NCBI GenBank assembly: GCA_026419785.1
Contig: JAODTK010000367.1
Location: 310,001 to 374,000 of the forward strand
DNA length: 64,000 bases
Direction of reading: 5' to 3'
From: Sclerodactyla briareus
Lineage: Eukaryota; Echinodermata; Holothuroidea; Dendrochirotida; Sclerodactylidae
The notes beneath the pieces are model-generated. The model was not told the DNA's origin, did no database searches, and was given only the letters and a program-made list of their open reading frames with translations. Shown here one piece after another: positions 32,701-45,429 of the stretch (positions are counted from its first letter, which is position 1; each line of letters begins with the position of its first letter). The translations under genes were made by a program, and so were the position numbers.

Positions 32701-35340
32701 TTGTGACACGTGCCTTACGCGTTGGGGAGGGGGGAGTGGCGCGAGGGGGTGGGGAAAGCCATTTTCTGCCATTGCCTGAGGCACACTCCGTTTATCCTCA
32801 GCAACGCATGGCTAATTGGTCGAAACTCGCTATTGTTGTACGCCTCTATGGATAACAATACCTAACGTGTGGTCACTCATATTTTGGTACCTCCGCGAAA
32901 GTTATCAGTAGCACATATCGACCATACCGAAGAAGGGGAGATATTAGGAGAGCTAGCGTCTGATTGCATTGCTCCGTAGCCAGCGACATTCTTGCTGAAT
33001 GTACAGCAGAGTTTCAGTCACGCCTTAGGTTGTAGGAGGTCCGTATTGTGCACTAATTCTAAAAATCACTGAAAAAATCAAGCAGCGTGTTCGGGTCCGA
33101 AGTGTTTCACTTTGATTTTACCTTATGTCATCAATTTTACTTTTTTTAGCAGCTGGATTAGTTTTGTTGAGGACAAACTGAACCTCGGTAAAAACTACCC
33201 TCCTACGTTGTGGTAACTGAACCTACTGGGGCGTTGAACTGTTGGGTCAAACCATGGAGAAATTGTTGAGAGAAAGAAAGGTACGCTGACTGGTCGATTG
33301 GTGTTGTAAAATTAGTTTTCCAGCGAAAGTTATTCATTGGCATGTTGAAGGACAGATGCCTCACAATATAGCAAAGCTATCTGGTTCATATGGATCATAT
33401 TGCCCGGGCACTCAGCTCAGTAAGGAACTATTCAGCAGGAAATTAATCTTAGCGCGATTTTTCCTCCAAATGGTGAATCACCCCCCATCAATACTACTGA
33501 TCCAGATTCATTTAATGAATGAAACACGAAACACTTCCAAAATTTATTGAATTGTCTCTTTAGTCGCTCTGCTCGCACTTTTAGTTGCTGATACTACGGG
33601 ATTCACACGGGAAAATTTCTCTACTATACAAAATATGTACTATCCAAAACGTTCGATTTTTTTTGTGTTTGCAATTCATCTGTGGTTGATTTATTCGCTG
33701 CCTCTCCTCCGCTTACTTCCCCAACAAACGTGTCAGTTTCCTTTTACGACTGTGTCGAGGGTATCATTCTAAATGTATATAATATGTGGCTATTGTAGTA
33801 AAACATACTTGTCACAGATAGTTTTGACATAATTAATCGCGTTTCAGCGTTGATGTGTGCTCGGTTTGGGCGGATTGTATACAAAAGCTAGAAAAGTCCT
33901 GTCCAGATGTATTTCCTAACGCTTTCCGATAACGATTCATTATCTAATTACAAAACATAAGCATCCCAAAATGTTCACTATTAGTAATGGCACGGACCTC
34001 TTGAAGAGGCGTTGAATGAGACTTTACGATTGCCCCGAAAAAAGTTTTGACGGGACCAATATTCGAGTGAAGACATGTCGAGCGAATCAATAGAAAATAA
34101 TCGAAATGATTTTGAAGTTAGGAAGAAAAGAGTGAATGCTGCTACATTATGTTGGATAGAGCTCGTGAGAGTCACTACGGAACTCACTTCCACTTGCATG
34201 ATGTTCCCGTACGCAACTGAGTAGGAGACACTCCATTGTCTTTGAGTGAGAAAAGATCGTGGTGGACTCAAGTTGACAATTTTAATTTGAGGCGTGAAAT
34301 CTGATTGATGAACTGTTGCAACGCCATGCTGTCAAATCCACGAATCCCAGCAATAATCCCGCAGCGTCCGGGCGAGAGACCATTCACAGCTCTCCTATAA
34401 TAATTGTTCACAAATAGGACGCGACCTAGAGACTTCTGCACATGATGAGATGATCTAGGAATTAGGTTCGAATGATTCCGAATCCAACTAACAACAATCC
34501 CGCGCATAACTTTTGACAGGAACGGGTCCAGAGCTATTCCAACGATCAAATCCCATCCTTAATATAACGCTCCTTATATACTGAATTGGTATGATTGGCG
34601 CTGACAAAGGATGTAGCCATTAAACATAAACAATGAATCATGTTTTTGCAACTTTGTTTTGTCTACTTGCGATGCATTATAACCGACTTTTGACCTCCGC
34701 CACCCTCACACACGCTGGAGAATGCACTCCTTGCGTTGATATAAAACCCACACATACTGTAACTTTCCGCACCCATGTTGCATTGTCTCTGCAGCTTCCT
34801 GATGTTAGTATGACAGACTGTAGGTTGCGGAGACAAGGTTACGCATGCAAGTACAATCGCTTGTCGTTCGTTGTGATATTTACATACACTTGCCTGCCAT
34901 TGTCTCTCAGTTAATTATATTAGTCATGTTCTATAGTCGCTGATGTTTTCGAGACGTCAGCCAGGAAGTAAGACGATATCGACCTGTCAATGTGCGAGAG
35001 AAAGTTAGTTCTCATTACTCACACCGCATACCAGGGGATCTTACGTGACAAATTCTAGAGAATGATGTGAAACGTAAACAGAGGTGATATACAGTATTCT
35101 AGTTCCTAGCATATTCAAACGCCAACTATAATTTCATGCGGCAGATTGGTAACAGATAAAACCTAATGAGCACCAACTACCGATTCACGGTTTCGGGGTG
35201 GAATATTATAACTGACATCATGCCGTAATTTCTTATTCTCAATTATAGTACGGACGTACTGCATGGGTTCGTTCTAGTCATGTCCCAAGTGCGGCGTTGT
35301 TTATCCCAGTTTGCCGCCACTGTAAGGTACGACGACGAAC
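32701..35340. other. No recognised gene
   Basis: Frames at 34,268-34,549 (minus) and 34,633-34,914 (plus) are open but unrecognised. The plus one has a hydrophobic start and five cysteines (see findings). No mobile element was recognised. Confidence 0.4.
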
Positions 35341-35805
35341 AACGACAGTATGTGTCATTACATCGCGGGGCGGAAGAATGGTAGAGTGGTAAGTGACATT
35401 TACAACCAAAATATGTACAAGCAGTTGCGATGGCGAGGTCTTGGTCTTCATTTCATGGTTCCGCTGTGGTGCAGTGGATTTTCTGGGGTAACTGGGGTTG
35501 TTACGGTATATTGCAATAAAGTGCGTCTGTCGGCTGGGAGCGTCACGTTGAACTTGAAAATTGCTCTCCAGGGTCCGAGAAGTGGTCGGGTCTGGAGTTC
35601 AGGAGTTAGTCTTTTCGGATGGGGACGACACGGAGATGGTTGGGATTGGTTACACCCTGGCCTCGATTTTTAAAATCTGAGCACTAGTCGAGAAGAGAAG
35701 GCGAGTTATCGCCTGTGCTCATCCACGATCAATACGGCTAGGGTTCCTAGCCTGCGTCCTGAACCCGTAGAAATCAAATCAAATAGAAATCAGATCAAGG
35801 TCTCC
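35341..35805. other. GC-richer segment ending in AAATC repeats
   Basis: The segment has GTGGTGCAGTGG at about 35,470 and ends with CAAATCAAATAGAAATCAGATCAAG at about 35,775-35,800. The composition and ending suggest an old SINE-like insertion, but no B box in the right place was found. The open frame at 35,350-35,673 is Gly- and Trp-rich and unrecognised. Confidence 0.25.
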
Positions 35806-37580
35806 GATTGAAAACAAAACCCCCAAACATATATAGGAATATACCAGAATACCAATATACCAATTCCATTGTGTAATTCTGGTCTTACTGACCCTCTCTG
35901 CGGCGTACGACACTGTTGTCATGATCTGCCTATATCCGTTCTACGTAACATGTCCAGTATGACTGGCTCTGTTCTCGATGGCTCTTATCATGCCACCAAC
36001 AGCGTGAAATGGTTATACCGTTGTTCATATCATCAGTCGGTTGAGCCGCAATATTTGGAGATGAGCCTGGACCAGTGTTCTTGCATCTATACATCATACC
36101 TTGGGAATCTCATAATGCCTCATGTTGTTCAGTGTATTCTATGGCTTGATTTATTAAATTCATTAAAAATTAATAGTTTTTTGTAATGGCAAGTGGGGGT
36201 ACATGAGTGGGCAGAAGAACTAAAAGCTCGGACAACAGAACATAGCCAATGGTAAGTTCAAACGTTAAAACAAGCAGGGCTATGTTTCATAGCACTGATT
36301 TCTAACCAACTAGGTGATTTTGTTTTGTCTGCCACTAATGAATAGAGTTTAAAGTATACACACCACACGGAGCAGACAGAAACCTGCAATGCATTTCGAA
36401 ATGCATTCCGTTACCTTCAGCAACCATGGAAAGCTACCATGTTCCCCCTTCGCTAGTGAAGATGTTATCATATGACGAAGGTAATCATATCCGATAGTTG
36501 AACATAAAGAAAGTTGCTCCCTCGAATTTATGTTCTTAATAGTTGAACTGACCAATATGGTCGACGATTACGTACATTCACATCCTCTTAGGTCACGGCG
36601 TCAAAGTATTTTCGTAGCTAAAAAAAAGATAAAACAATGCATCCTCGTTCAGGGCACGCTACTGTTACGACATGGGCGCAAAGGATGACAGTCCCTAGAG
36701 TAGAATGACCCCAAAAAGTCACTGATCACCATCGTATAGAAAGAAACAACCAAGATCAGTTTAAGGGGTTGAGTTCATGAATCAATTGCAGACCGGTTAA
36801 GGGTTAACTTGTGATAACAGTTAGTCAATGGAACTGCACTGAAAACAAGAGCTTCTCCTAACTGTCACACTCCTCTTCAACAGAGCAAGTTTCATATTAA
36901 GAGGGCAAGTTTCAAACGAAGGACATTGCTCATGAATCCTGCTGAAATATAGTTCTCTGTTTGGAGTTGTTCACAAGAATAACGCCAGTCACCATGCAGG
37001 TAGACGGGTCCACTTTAAAGGTGAGAAGAATCGATCTATCCATAATTATATTCATAATTCTCCCAACAACCAACTGGCTTCGCCGGTTCTGATTTTGTGG
37101 GTTACAGGACTGACTATTCACACACGCTCATATCAGATGAACTGGAAGGGTAACAAGAGATAAGAAACGACACGTGGCGTTATACTGGAGTGTCTCCAGT
37201 ATCATTTGACCCAAGAAACAATGTCAGACAGGAGTATAGACGATCGTAGCTGACAATGTGGTAGCAAATGTTAGAGTATTCATGGAAAGTCAACAACCTA
37301 GACATGGTACGCTAATTTGTAAAACTGCCACCATAGGAGTGATATACAGTATTATACTCGCCTTGATATTAATCATTAACTTTGTCGAACCCAGAAGGGT
37401 CATGGTTTTCTAGTGTAGAATTCGAATCGGACGATGACACCCGCAGCAACAACCATAGAAGTGAAGCCACTACATAGAAGTTGTCACGTGTTGACAAGCC
37501 GTACCTAGCTTCGTAAAGAATCGAACGATCAATAGGCGTCTAGGTCATTCAGTGATCTCTAGATCAATGGAAGAATTTAC
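35806..37580. other. No recognised gene
   Basis: About 1.8 kb of background sequence. The longest open frame (35,869-36,186, plus) has no known motif. Confidence 0.45.
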
Positions 37581-37589
37581 GTTTCCGAT

Positions 37590-38010
37590 ATCAATTTTGA
37601 CATTTTCGATTCGATGTTTCGATTACTAATCTTTTCCACGTATCCGTTTTCTGATTCCGAGTTTTGACGTGTCAGTTCCACAATGTTTGGTGTTTGACAC
37701 AGTTTATTGCAATCAGTTCGACAATATTGCTGGTGTAGGCCGGAAGTTGATTTTATCAGTTCGACAAAAATGTTTCACATTTTGACAATCCATTTTCCAT
37801 ATGTTTGACAATATTGTTGGCAGGGAAAAAAAAAATACTTCAGTTTGACAGAAAAAGTTTGGCGAGGTTGTGAGATTTTGGATTTGTCATCGGTTGGCAG
37901 CATTTTATATTTTGTTTGGCGTTTGGTATTTTTTCAGGTTTGACAACAATTTTTAGCGTTTGATCATTCATTTTCATCAGTTTAAGAATATCGTGTTTGA
38001 CAATTTATTC
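37590..38010 (+). repeat. Degenerate TTTGACA-word array
   Basis: The words TTTGACAA, GTTCGACAA and CAGTTTGACA occur about ten times in 400 bases at irregular 25-50 base steps. Two are followed by TATTGYTGG (37,723 and 37,809). The style is close to the CAGTCCGA middle domain of the foldback arms, with TTTGACA in place of TCCGACA. No mirrored partner was found elsewhere in the window. Confidence 0.6.
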
Positions 38011-39415
38011 TTCGTGATTTTGGAGAGTTTTTTGCGACGCGTGGCCGCAAATATGCCATGGGTCGTAGTCGTTATCATTGTGAGTCGTAATCATTGTGAA
38101 AAACTGATTATAATACCAGATTCAGCTATATTGAGCACGATGGCAGTTAAAATTCACCGTAATTGGCGCACAAGAAATTTTGACTGGTTGTCCTCCTGCT
38201 CCTCGGTTGCAATGGTGGATACGGCGAATATTCTGAAACACATTGCCTACTTGATTGCATACCACTCAGCATGTGTGTAATTTGTATGTTCTCGAGTTGT
38301 GTACCCGTCTTCTGAAAAGTGCACGTGTAGTCCCAGTCATTAATCGAGTGACCAAAGAATAATGGGCAATGACCGTACTATGATCACTACTTTCCTTGCT
38401 TATAGAAGTACTAAAAACATTTTACGCTTTCCAGAATGTTACATTTTGTGGTTGATGAAAATGTGTTGACAGTTAGTTATCCAGATTGTTTAGTTGTCCT
38501 TAGCCGCTCTAAAATGCACGCCATTCTGTAATGTACCAATAAACTTATGGAGGCCATCAAAATACCTATTTTATTCCCGGAATATTTCTGAAATGGTCAA
38601 AGCTTTTGATATATTATTTTACCTCATTACCTTAACCACTGAAGAAATCTGGGGAATGGATTTGAAGGCTACCTTTCTGTTCGTCAACAATTTTGTCACT
38701 ATCGAATATGTTTACTTTGTCCCAAAAAATCATTAGGCAGTTAGGTTGCGGTGATCCCCAATAACCCCATAATGTTGCTGTTCATGTACAGGGCGAATGA
38801 CAAGGCAGACAATGATAATATCTTGTCACAATTAAAAACAATTCCACAAATATTAATGACTGTATAGGGAAAACACTCTCTCACCAAGTTTGAAAGGTTT
38901 ACTATAATTTTTTTTTTTTTTGTCGTTCCTCTTTAAGCAGCTCGATCGTGATATCCAGAGGACAAATGTCACGCTATCAAATATCTAATTTTTGAATTAT
39001 GATTGATAATCATCCTACATGGAATAAGCACATTGATTATATATATTATTATAATATTTTGAAGGATGTCGATTCTCTACAGATTATGTCATAATCTTTA
39101 CAGGAAAACATTGGAATACATTATATTTTCCAGTATCTAAAAATGCTGTTAAATGTGTCTAGGCGACGGACTCTTTTATGTTGAAGGGGAGAGCTATCCG
39201 TTATATCTGTGATAAAGCGAGGTTTCATAACACATCGCCCCTATTTGGCAGTCCTCAAATTCTCTTTTATTTTAATCTTAGTACTCCGACTAGTGTTGAC
39301 ATCTTTTCTTATTTGGTGGTGTTAATGCTAGGATCTCGCTCTCACTGATATCAATGATAATAAAAACAATCTATACTATTAGTAACTTTTGAGATCTCCA
39401 ATTTGTTGGCTGATA
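38011..39415. other. No recognised gene
   Basis: Open frames at 37,960-38,280 and 38,494-38,736 (plus) are unrecognised. AT-rich throughout, with an alternating AT stretch near 39,038-39,058. Confidence 0.45.
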
Positions 39416-39419
39416 CTCA

Positions 39420-39730
39420 TATATGTGGACAATATGCAATGGTAATTATGGCCTGATGGTTCCAACGGAGCCCATCGTTATGTTTCCAGTAGAAGTCCGC
39501 TCCTCAGTTGTCTTTGCATAGTAATTCAGAGGGTTGATCAAATGTCTCTGTAAGCCACACTTGTGTAAAGTGCGTCGCATCAAGCTCCTTTTGCTGAGGC
39601 TTCCGTTCCCAGAGGCCATTGCCAGTGACGAGATCCACGGGGGACGAGGACGGAGTATGCCAAGACATATCTCTAATATAGTGGTGCGTGATTGAAAATT
39701 TACGGCCGGAAGTGAGGGCCTTTGCATCCT
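39420..39730 (-). pseudogene. Tc1-like transposase fragment
   Basis: The minus frame contains SRTTILEI, then SLSKRSLMRRTLHKCGLQRH (about 39,620-39,540), matching the second helix-turn-helix of Tc1-type transposases (PRTT..EL, VS.STVRRTLHK.GL.GR). A shifted frame then reads GADFYWKHNDGLRWN (about 39,497-39,455), resembling the ..YWK..LWSDET...F..DG.R.VW stretch but lacking the SDET box. The fragment therefore has internal deletions and has lost a catalytic Asp. No flanking terminal inverted repeats were recognised. The resemblance is moderate. Confidence 0.45.
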
Positions 39731-40900
39731 CAGAAATAACTCAGGATAGGGCTAAAAGGAGCTTAAGACATAGGTGAATTGATTCAGCGGAAAGGTAACG
39801 TTAGACGAAATCAAACAATATTATAAACATCGGTTGCTTGGTAATTGTATACGGCAACTAAACTAGTAGTGTCATAGCATAAGTTACATGCTTCATGGTG
39901 TGATTAAACTCATTTCCAGAAACGACTGACAAAAATGGCATGCTATGTGAGCACAGCGAAATAAAATGATTAGATTAGTTGCATGAAAAGTGGCATCGGT
40001 CAAAATTGAGTCCATTTACGCACTATTAGGGAAATAGGAAAGGTTTGTCTCAACTGTGAGTGGGATGGGGGAAGATGTCAGCGTCCTCATCTGCTGTGAC
40101 TGATCAAGAATGACATGAAGCCGTCAACACGGAGAACGTGATCTACATTATGGTATTTATTCAGAACATGGCGTGTACTCCATGCCTGATGCAGTAGCAA
40201 CATCCGTCACCATGCAGCTAGTGGCCAGAGGGTCTATACATTGATTAGTGATCAGTCAGAAGAAAACATATTTATGGAAGCGCTATAGTGGGAATAACGT
40301 TAAGGCTCACACTTTATAATGTAAGCTGAAAAGTTGAACGAATTTGACATTCCCAGGATAATAAGGTCTCTGTCATAAAATGTCCAAGGATTTGAATATT
40401 GGTAAGCGGAAGGCCCTACCAGCCCAATGATCCAAAACGACCTTTATTGTGACAACGATGCGACGGATCACTTGATGAGAAACATCAGTTTTAAATAGCT
40501 ATTATAGTTACAAAACTCAAATCTGAGGTAGTGGTTGAAGTAGGATTCTGCCGCTATTCATGGAGCAGTTTTCCAAATATTGCAAAAATGTATGTATGGT
40601 ATCATATTGTTGAAGTTCAGTCACTGAAAGTGATCATTCTTTCAATTTTACACATCAAAGAAAAGAAGAAGCTGAATATAGGTCATTCTAAAATTTCAGG
40701 TCACCATTGTATTAGTATACCATAGTGTTCCTATGGAACTCACCAAGGACCAGCACAATGACGTTAATTGGCTACCAATATGTTAGTCTATCTAATTCAT
40801 ATAAAGCTCCAAATAAACACCCATTTACGTCGATTCGAGAAAGTAGGTTCTCAGTGGCCACAGCATCGAATTTCTAATAACGGCTAGCATCTGACCACAG
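39731..40900. other. No recognised gene
   Basis: Nothing recognisable. Confidence 0.45.
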
Positions 40901-40902
40901 GG

Positions 40903-41085
40903 TCAATCTATACGGTGTGCTGGACCACTGAATATAGGTGTCATTACCCAAGTCAGACCCCGGGATATCATATCATCATTCTGACCGGTAATATCTGAAA
41001 TATCATTGATCCACCTGTCCCTAGTTCCTTGCTTTTTCATTTCTTTTGGGTGAATTTGATAATGAACCCCTTTCCATTGAATCAT
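40903..41085 (-). pseudogene. LINE ORF2 C-terminal scrap (RWxxDIxxxTG motif)
   Basis: The minus frame reads KEMKKQGTRDRWINDISDIT, then GQNDDMISRGLTWVM. This resembles the basic RGRPxxRWxDDIxxxTGxxWxxxAxDRxxW motif found after the reverse transcriptase in several non-LTR retrotransposons. Only about 45 residues remain, with no palm motif and no tail nearby. Confidence 0.4.
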
Positions 41086-41640
41086 ATTCTTGGCATGAAG
41101 GAAGTTTTGGTAAACGGTGGAGTGCTATACATGACACCCATAACAGTACTAACTGCCGCAGGCCCTTCATAGCTGCAATTTGTCACGTGTCGGACACCTT
41201 ACACGATGAAGAGCAAACACGCTAAACTCTGAAAGTATGGTTTACCGATAATCACCCGTCTACATATCGGAGGCATTGTAATTACACCATAGTAGACATC
41301 AGTAAAACAAGAACACTCTAGGTGCGACATAGCAGGGCATAATAGTTAATAAGCAACCTAGGCCATTAGCGTCAATACAGACGAAACTAATCAATCATTT
41401 GTTACGGCTTGGGATATGGAGTATTTGAGTAATATTTGTTCAGTCATCACCAATTATACCACATGTATTAGTGGTATATATGACAGGGATATTTCTTTCA
41501 TCGAAACGGTTCTTGTTTTCCAGGCATTAATGGGAGGTTGCCCTTTCCACTCATTTATTATTAAAATTATGCACGGTTGCCTGTGGGTTAGTCTTAGCGT
41601 GTTCAAATAGTCCAGTCTATCTAGCCTCTCAATTATGATT
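41086..41640. other. No recognised gene
   Basis: Background sequence leading into the microsatellites. Confidence 0.45.
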
Positions 41641-41643
41641 ACA

Positions 41644-41656
41644 TATAATAATAATC

Positions 41657-41698
<42 letters not shown>

Positions 41699-41733
41699 TA
41701 ATAATAATAATAATATAATAATAATAATAATAA
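41644..41733. repeat. (AAT)n microsatellite
   Basis: Nearly pure ATA/AAT trinucleotides over 90 bases with a few two-base slips. Confidence 0.95.
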
Positions 41734-41761
41734 CAACTAAAATTGATAATGGCACCACGAC

Positions 41762-41778
41762 GGCTGCTGCTGCTATTC

Positions 41779-41817
<39 letters not shown>

Positions 41818-41843
41818 TACTACTACTACTACTACTATACTAC
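41762..41843. repeat. (CTG)n then (ACT)n microsatellite
   Basis: A short (CTG)4 at 41,763-41,775 is followed by (ACT)n from 41,780 to 41,843 with two ATAC interruptions. Together with the AAT run 46 bases upstream it forms a compound trinucleotide block. Confidence 0.95.
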
Positions 41844-41879
41844 GAGGTCAAGGTAGAATAGATGGAATGATACACCAAC

Positions 41880-42240
41880 CAAGATGAGAGTTGTGAGGAG
41901 AATGTGAATAATAATAATTTCCAAGCCCCGTGGAGAAGTGGTCGGCGCCATCGGCTATGATGCGACAGCTAGCGAATGAAAGTAAAACCAACAACAATCC
42001 CCAATCTTCTCAGAATGCTCCCACCGCCCGACCGACTATAATTAACACCAACTTCGTGAGGCGACAGCGGACAGTCTGATGCTTCGCACTTCAATAACAA
42101 GGCTGGGTGTCTCACAGTATTTGGTCTTCTACACTCACTGCAATAGGAATGAACAATGCAACCAACCATACCAGATCAGACGTCCCCCACTGGAAAATGG
42201 GGCTTCTTGGAGCAAAACTAAATAACGGAGACAATGGAGA
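41880..42240 (-). other. Cys-rich short frame, uncertain
   Basis: The minus frame at 41,969-42,169 includes YCSECRRPNTVRHPALLLKC followed by EASDC, a spacing that could be a worn PHD/treble-clef finger like those at the start of some LINE ORFs. It stands alone and in the opposite orientation to the RT at 43 kb. This is a weak call. Confidence 0.2.
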
Positions 42241-42840
42241 CGGCAAGAGGTTATGGAGGTCATGATTTTCATAAGCGACCCATCAGGGCGAGATTACAGG
42301 AGGAGCAAGAACGACACATGGCCGGAAAATAACCCTGACTCCGCGAGAACCGTCTTGAGCCTAGCTCAAAATGTTTTTTTTCTGCGGCGTTCAAGCCGCA
42401 ATTGGTACGGAGTTTATGGCGAAAGCTTACAGCCGATTGAACAATCGACAGTGAGCTTTCGCGAGCGGTGACCATATTGTCTTGGGACACACAATTAGAG
42501 AACGAGCAAGAAGAACCAACACAGGGATATGTTTCAGTTTAAGTATTGTGCGAACGCCTCCCACGAACTACTGAAGAAAGTTGGTACACTCAGAGCATAA
42601 ACCGTACAACTTCCAGTCGCTCAACTTTCAACTTAATGATCGCCCTTACAAAACACCGGCCTTGCGGAATCCATAAATTTTTCGAGCTCGTTCAAAACCT
42701 TGCAATCGGAGTTCGCAAGGCTTACGGCGGATTGGCCGCTCGCGGCGGGAACCGCCTTACGGTCACCACATCACACCTTGCGGAAACTGTGGCATGATGT
42801 AGCTGTCGCAAGCCTTGCGGAAAACAGATTCCGTACAGTG
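42241..42840. repeat. Hairpin-rich non-coding block with CCTTGCGGAA words
   Basis: Clean hairpins: TGCGGC-GTTCAA-GCCGCA (about 42,383-42,400), and a nested one, GCGAAAGCT (42,419) with AGCTTTCGC (42,454) enclosing CGATTG-AA-CAATCG. CCTTGCGGAA recurs at 42,660, 42,776 and 42,813, with GCAAGGCTTACGG and GCCTTACGG nearby. The pattern suggests the subterminal repeats of a non-autonomous DNA transposon, but the ends are not located. Confidence 0.5.
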
Positions 42841-43009
42841 TAAGGCAGGCTTAATGGACCAACAACTTAAAATCATTTCAACCGCCATGTTCAGGGAGTT
42901 GTCCTCACCTAATAGGGTATACTCGCAGTTAATACTCCGACATGCCGGGACCCCAGATATACCGGATAAAAATTAATCCTACCGCTTCTGAAAGGACGTA
43001 TGGGGAATA

Positions 43010-44170
43010 CCAAATGCCCCTAATGTGGATAGAGAGTGGGTCTATAACTTCGAGATTTCAGCTAAAGATGAATACGAATCGCAGATGAAGTTATCGAACG
43101 TCAAGAAGATACTAAACTGGACGTCACTGAAATCTAACTGAATACGAGGAGTCTGGCTGAAACATCAGACCAGCCTTCACGAAAGACTGGCATTACACTT
43201 CCATACGATAGTCAACTGCTTTGGCAGCGCCCCAATCTTCCTTAATCAAGGCAGGACTGTCCAGATCCGAAAAGACTCAGCGATACGTACACCCCTACTG
43301 GAATTCGAGGCACGAAGCTACTGCTACTCTACTCGACAAAGCTCTCACCAGAAATTGGAAGAGGCGTACTAACCCGGCGTGAGGTGGATCGATTACCAAA
43401 AGGCATTTGATCGGTAGCACACTCTTGGATAATCCACACCATGGGAACACACAAGATTAACCCCACGAAATTAACAACATTTCTGACCAGTGGGGGTAAA
43501 CATCTCGCCGACATCAAGACAGAGTGTGTGATATTCCAGGGCTCCCAACCCCTTGAACGTTCCTTGAATGAATCGCCCCTGTACATGAATGACCTGACAT
43601 CGTACGCTGAAAACGAGCATGACCTCACAGCACTGATCAAGACACTGATGATTTCCAGCGAAAACATATGCATGAAGTTTGGACTTGTGCCAGGCTGACT
43701 ATCCAGCAGTGTAAATAAGCTGACCGACGGCTTACCACAGATCATGGCTAACACACAGACAGGGGTCGAGAGCGAGGCATTAACAATGTGCAGTAAGAAA
43801 CTACGATAGGTCCTCAAGTCTGAGCTCAATTGGCAGAACAAGATTCATGCCATGAATATGTACGCTCTGCCTGTCATCGCCTACACGACGGGCATAATTG
43901 ACTAGACGCAACGACCTTGCCAAGAAAAACAATGAACGCACCCACGAGCTGATGTACACCGGCTGTACATCCCACGGAATAGTGGTGAGAGAGGCCCGAA
44001 GAGAGTCGCGGCAGCCATGATACTCCAGTGTGCCAGAATCCAGAAATACAACACAGCAAACAGAGACAGAGACCAACATATATAACAAACGATAGGAAAT
44101 ACGCCACGTTCCAGACGTGCCAGGTTTCCTTCCTTGTGTCATCAACACCGGATTGTTGAGGAAATAATTT
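43010..44170 (+). pseudogene. Non-LTR retrotransposon reverse transcriptase (WIDYQKAFD type), decayed
   Basis: In order on the plus strand: WLKHQTSLHERLALHF (43,154-43,201), then GRTVQIRKDSA ending at about 43,282. LDKALTRNWKRRTNPA precedes a stop, and after a shift comes WIDYQKAFD (43,385-43,411, RT motif A). VAHSWIIHTMGTHKINPTKL follows, with LYMNDLTSYAENEHDLTALI at 43,579 (motif C), then ICMKFGL. Finally MNMYALPVIAYTTGIID (43,852) and RNDLAKKNNERTHELMY lead into the thumb. This is the R2/NeSL-like or related RT family common in invertebrate genomes. Motif C reads YMND instead of YMDD, so one catalytic Asp is lost. Several frameshifts and stops, and a shortened segment between motifs A and C, confirm decay. 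The antisense frame at 43,329-43,841 is a shadow. Confidence 0.85.
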
Positions 44171-44174
44171 CATC

Positions 44175-45425
44175 TGAATACCCTGTGCTGAATCCGTAAT
44201 AAATTACTACAGACAGAATAAATTGAGAATGATTAGCATGTATGTGTTCGGGATTTTCTCTGTAATTGCATTCCCCTACGATTTTTCAGTAACGATTGAT
44301 CATCTCGCTACACAATTTTAGCATCCAGCAAATCCACTGGGGGAGCTGGCGCGCCTTGCGGACCGGATCTTAAATGAAGCACGGAAGTCGTGAAGATTGC
44401 CTCGCCAAAATTTACGACGGTGGGAACGTTCGAGTACAGAACATTTGGGCCCGAATCGATTGGAGTTTTTCAAAATCAATTATGTAAAACGTTCTTTTCG
44501 TGACATATGAACAGAAAGAAGAATATTAGAAACATACCATATAGTTAAGTTGTTTAATAACCTAACATGTCGGTCGCTGAGTGATCATTGTTTTCATCCA
44601 GCGAAAGGACACTTACTCATTTGCTCATCGGGAACATGCCGGCAATGAAGGAATATCCTCTTCTAAAGAGCATCCACTGTCCCTGTGTTATTTCTAGTCG
44701 AGTCATTAGAACCAACTATACAAATAGATCAATCATTTGACGGGGTTATACGATTTGAATGTACTTTCCTTGTACATGAAGGAAAACATTTCATATCAAC
44801 ATGCTTATGACTTGGCGCATACTGTGCTCTGTATTAGTGAAACCAAAAATAAAACACAAATAAGCGGGTGGTGAAGCAAATACTAGGCAATCCACTGTAA
44901 TAATTTCTTCTTGCAATTTTTGGATAAAGATTCGTGATTAAACAAATTTCCACTAGTAGTAATTGCGCAGACTGTACTCCACTAACCGGAAGTTGAATGA
45001 AGCGAGAGGAGGGTTACTTCAGACATTATGATGGCGGGGATGTACGTAGTTTATCGAAAACAACTATGCGAATAGTCTAATTCGTTGATCGAAAATGGCA
45101 TCCAGGTTAGTGATCTTCGGTCAATGGGAGTCACCTCCGGACAGTCGAAAGCATGACGAGTGCGGTTGAATGAATGATCTAATAGTTCTAAACGGATATG
45201 ATACTACATGCTAACACTACATGATAACGCAAATGAACGATTTGTGGTACTCGGTCAACGGCCTATTATTGTACAAGAAATGACTCACTGAAGTCTCTAA
45301 AAGGCTATTATGGGTGATGTGTTTCGTTACCTTCATCACCCGACCTATCAGTCGTTGCTGCCTTGTGTGGTACACAAAGATGTATATCCCGACTCTACGA
45401 TCCCAGCCCAACTGGTGAAGATGTC
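44175..45425. other. No recognised gene
   Basis: Nothing recognisable. CGCGCCTTGCGGACC at about 44,350 echoes the CCTTGCGGA words of 42.7 kb. Confidence 0.45.
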
Positions 45426-45429
45426 ATAC

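Noticed and set aside
43329..43841. 170-codon minus frame
   Set aside because: It is antisense to the plus-strand reverse transcriptase pseudogene, whose motifs are clear.
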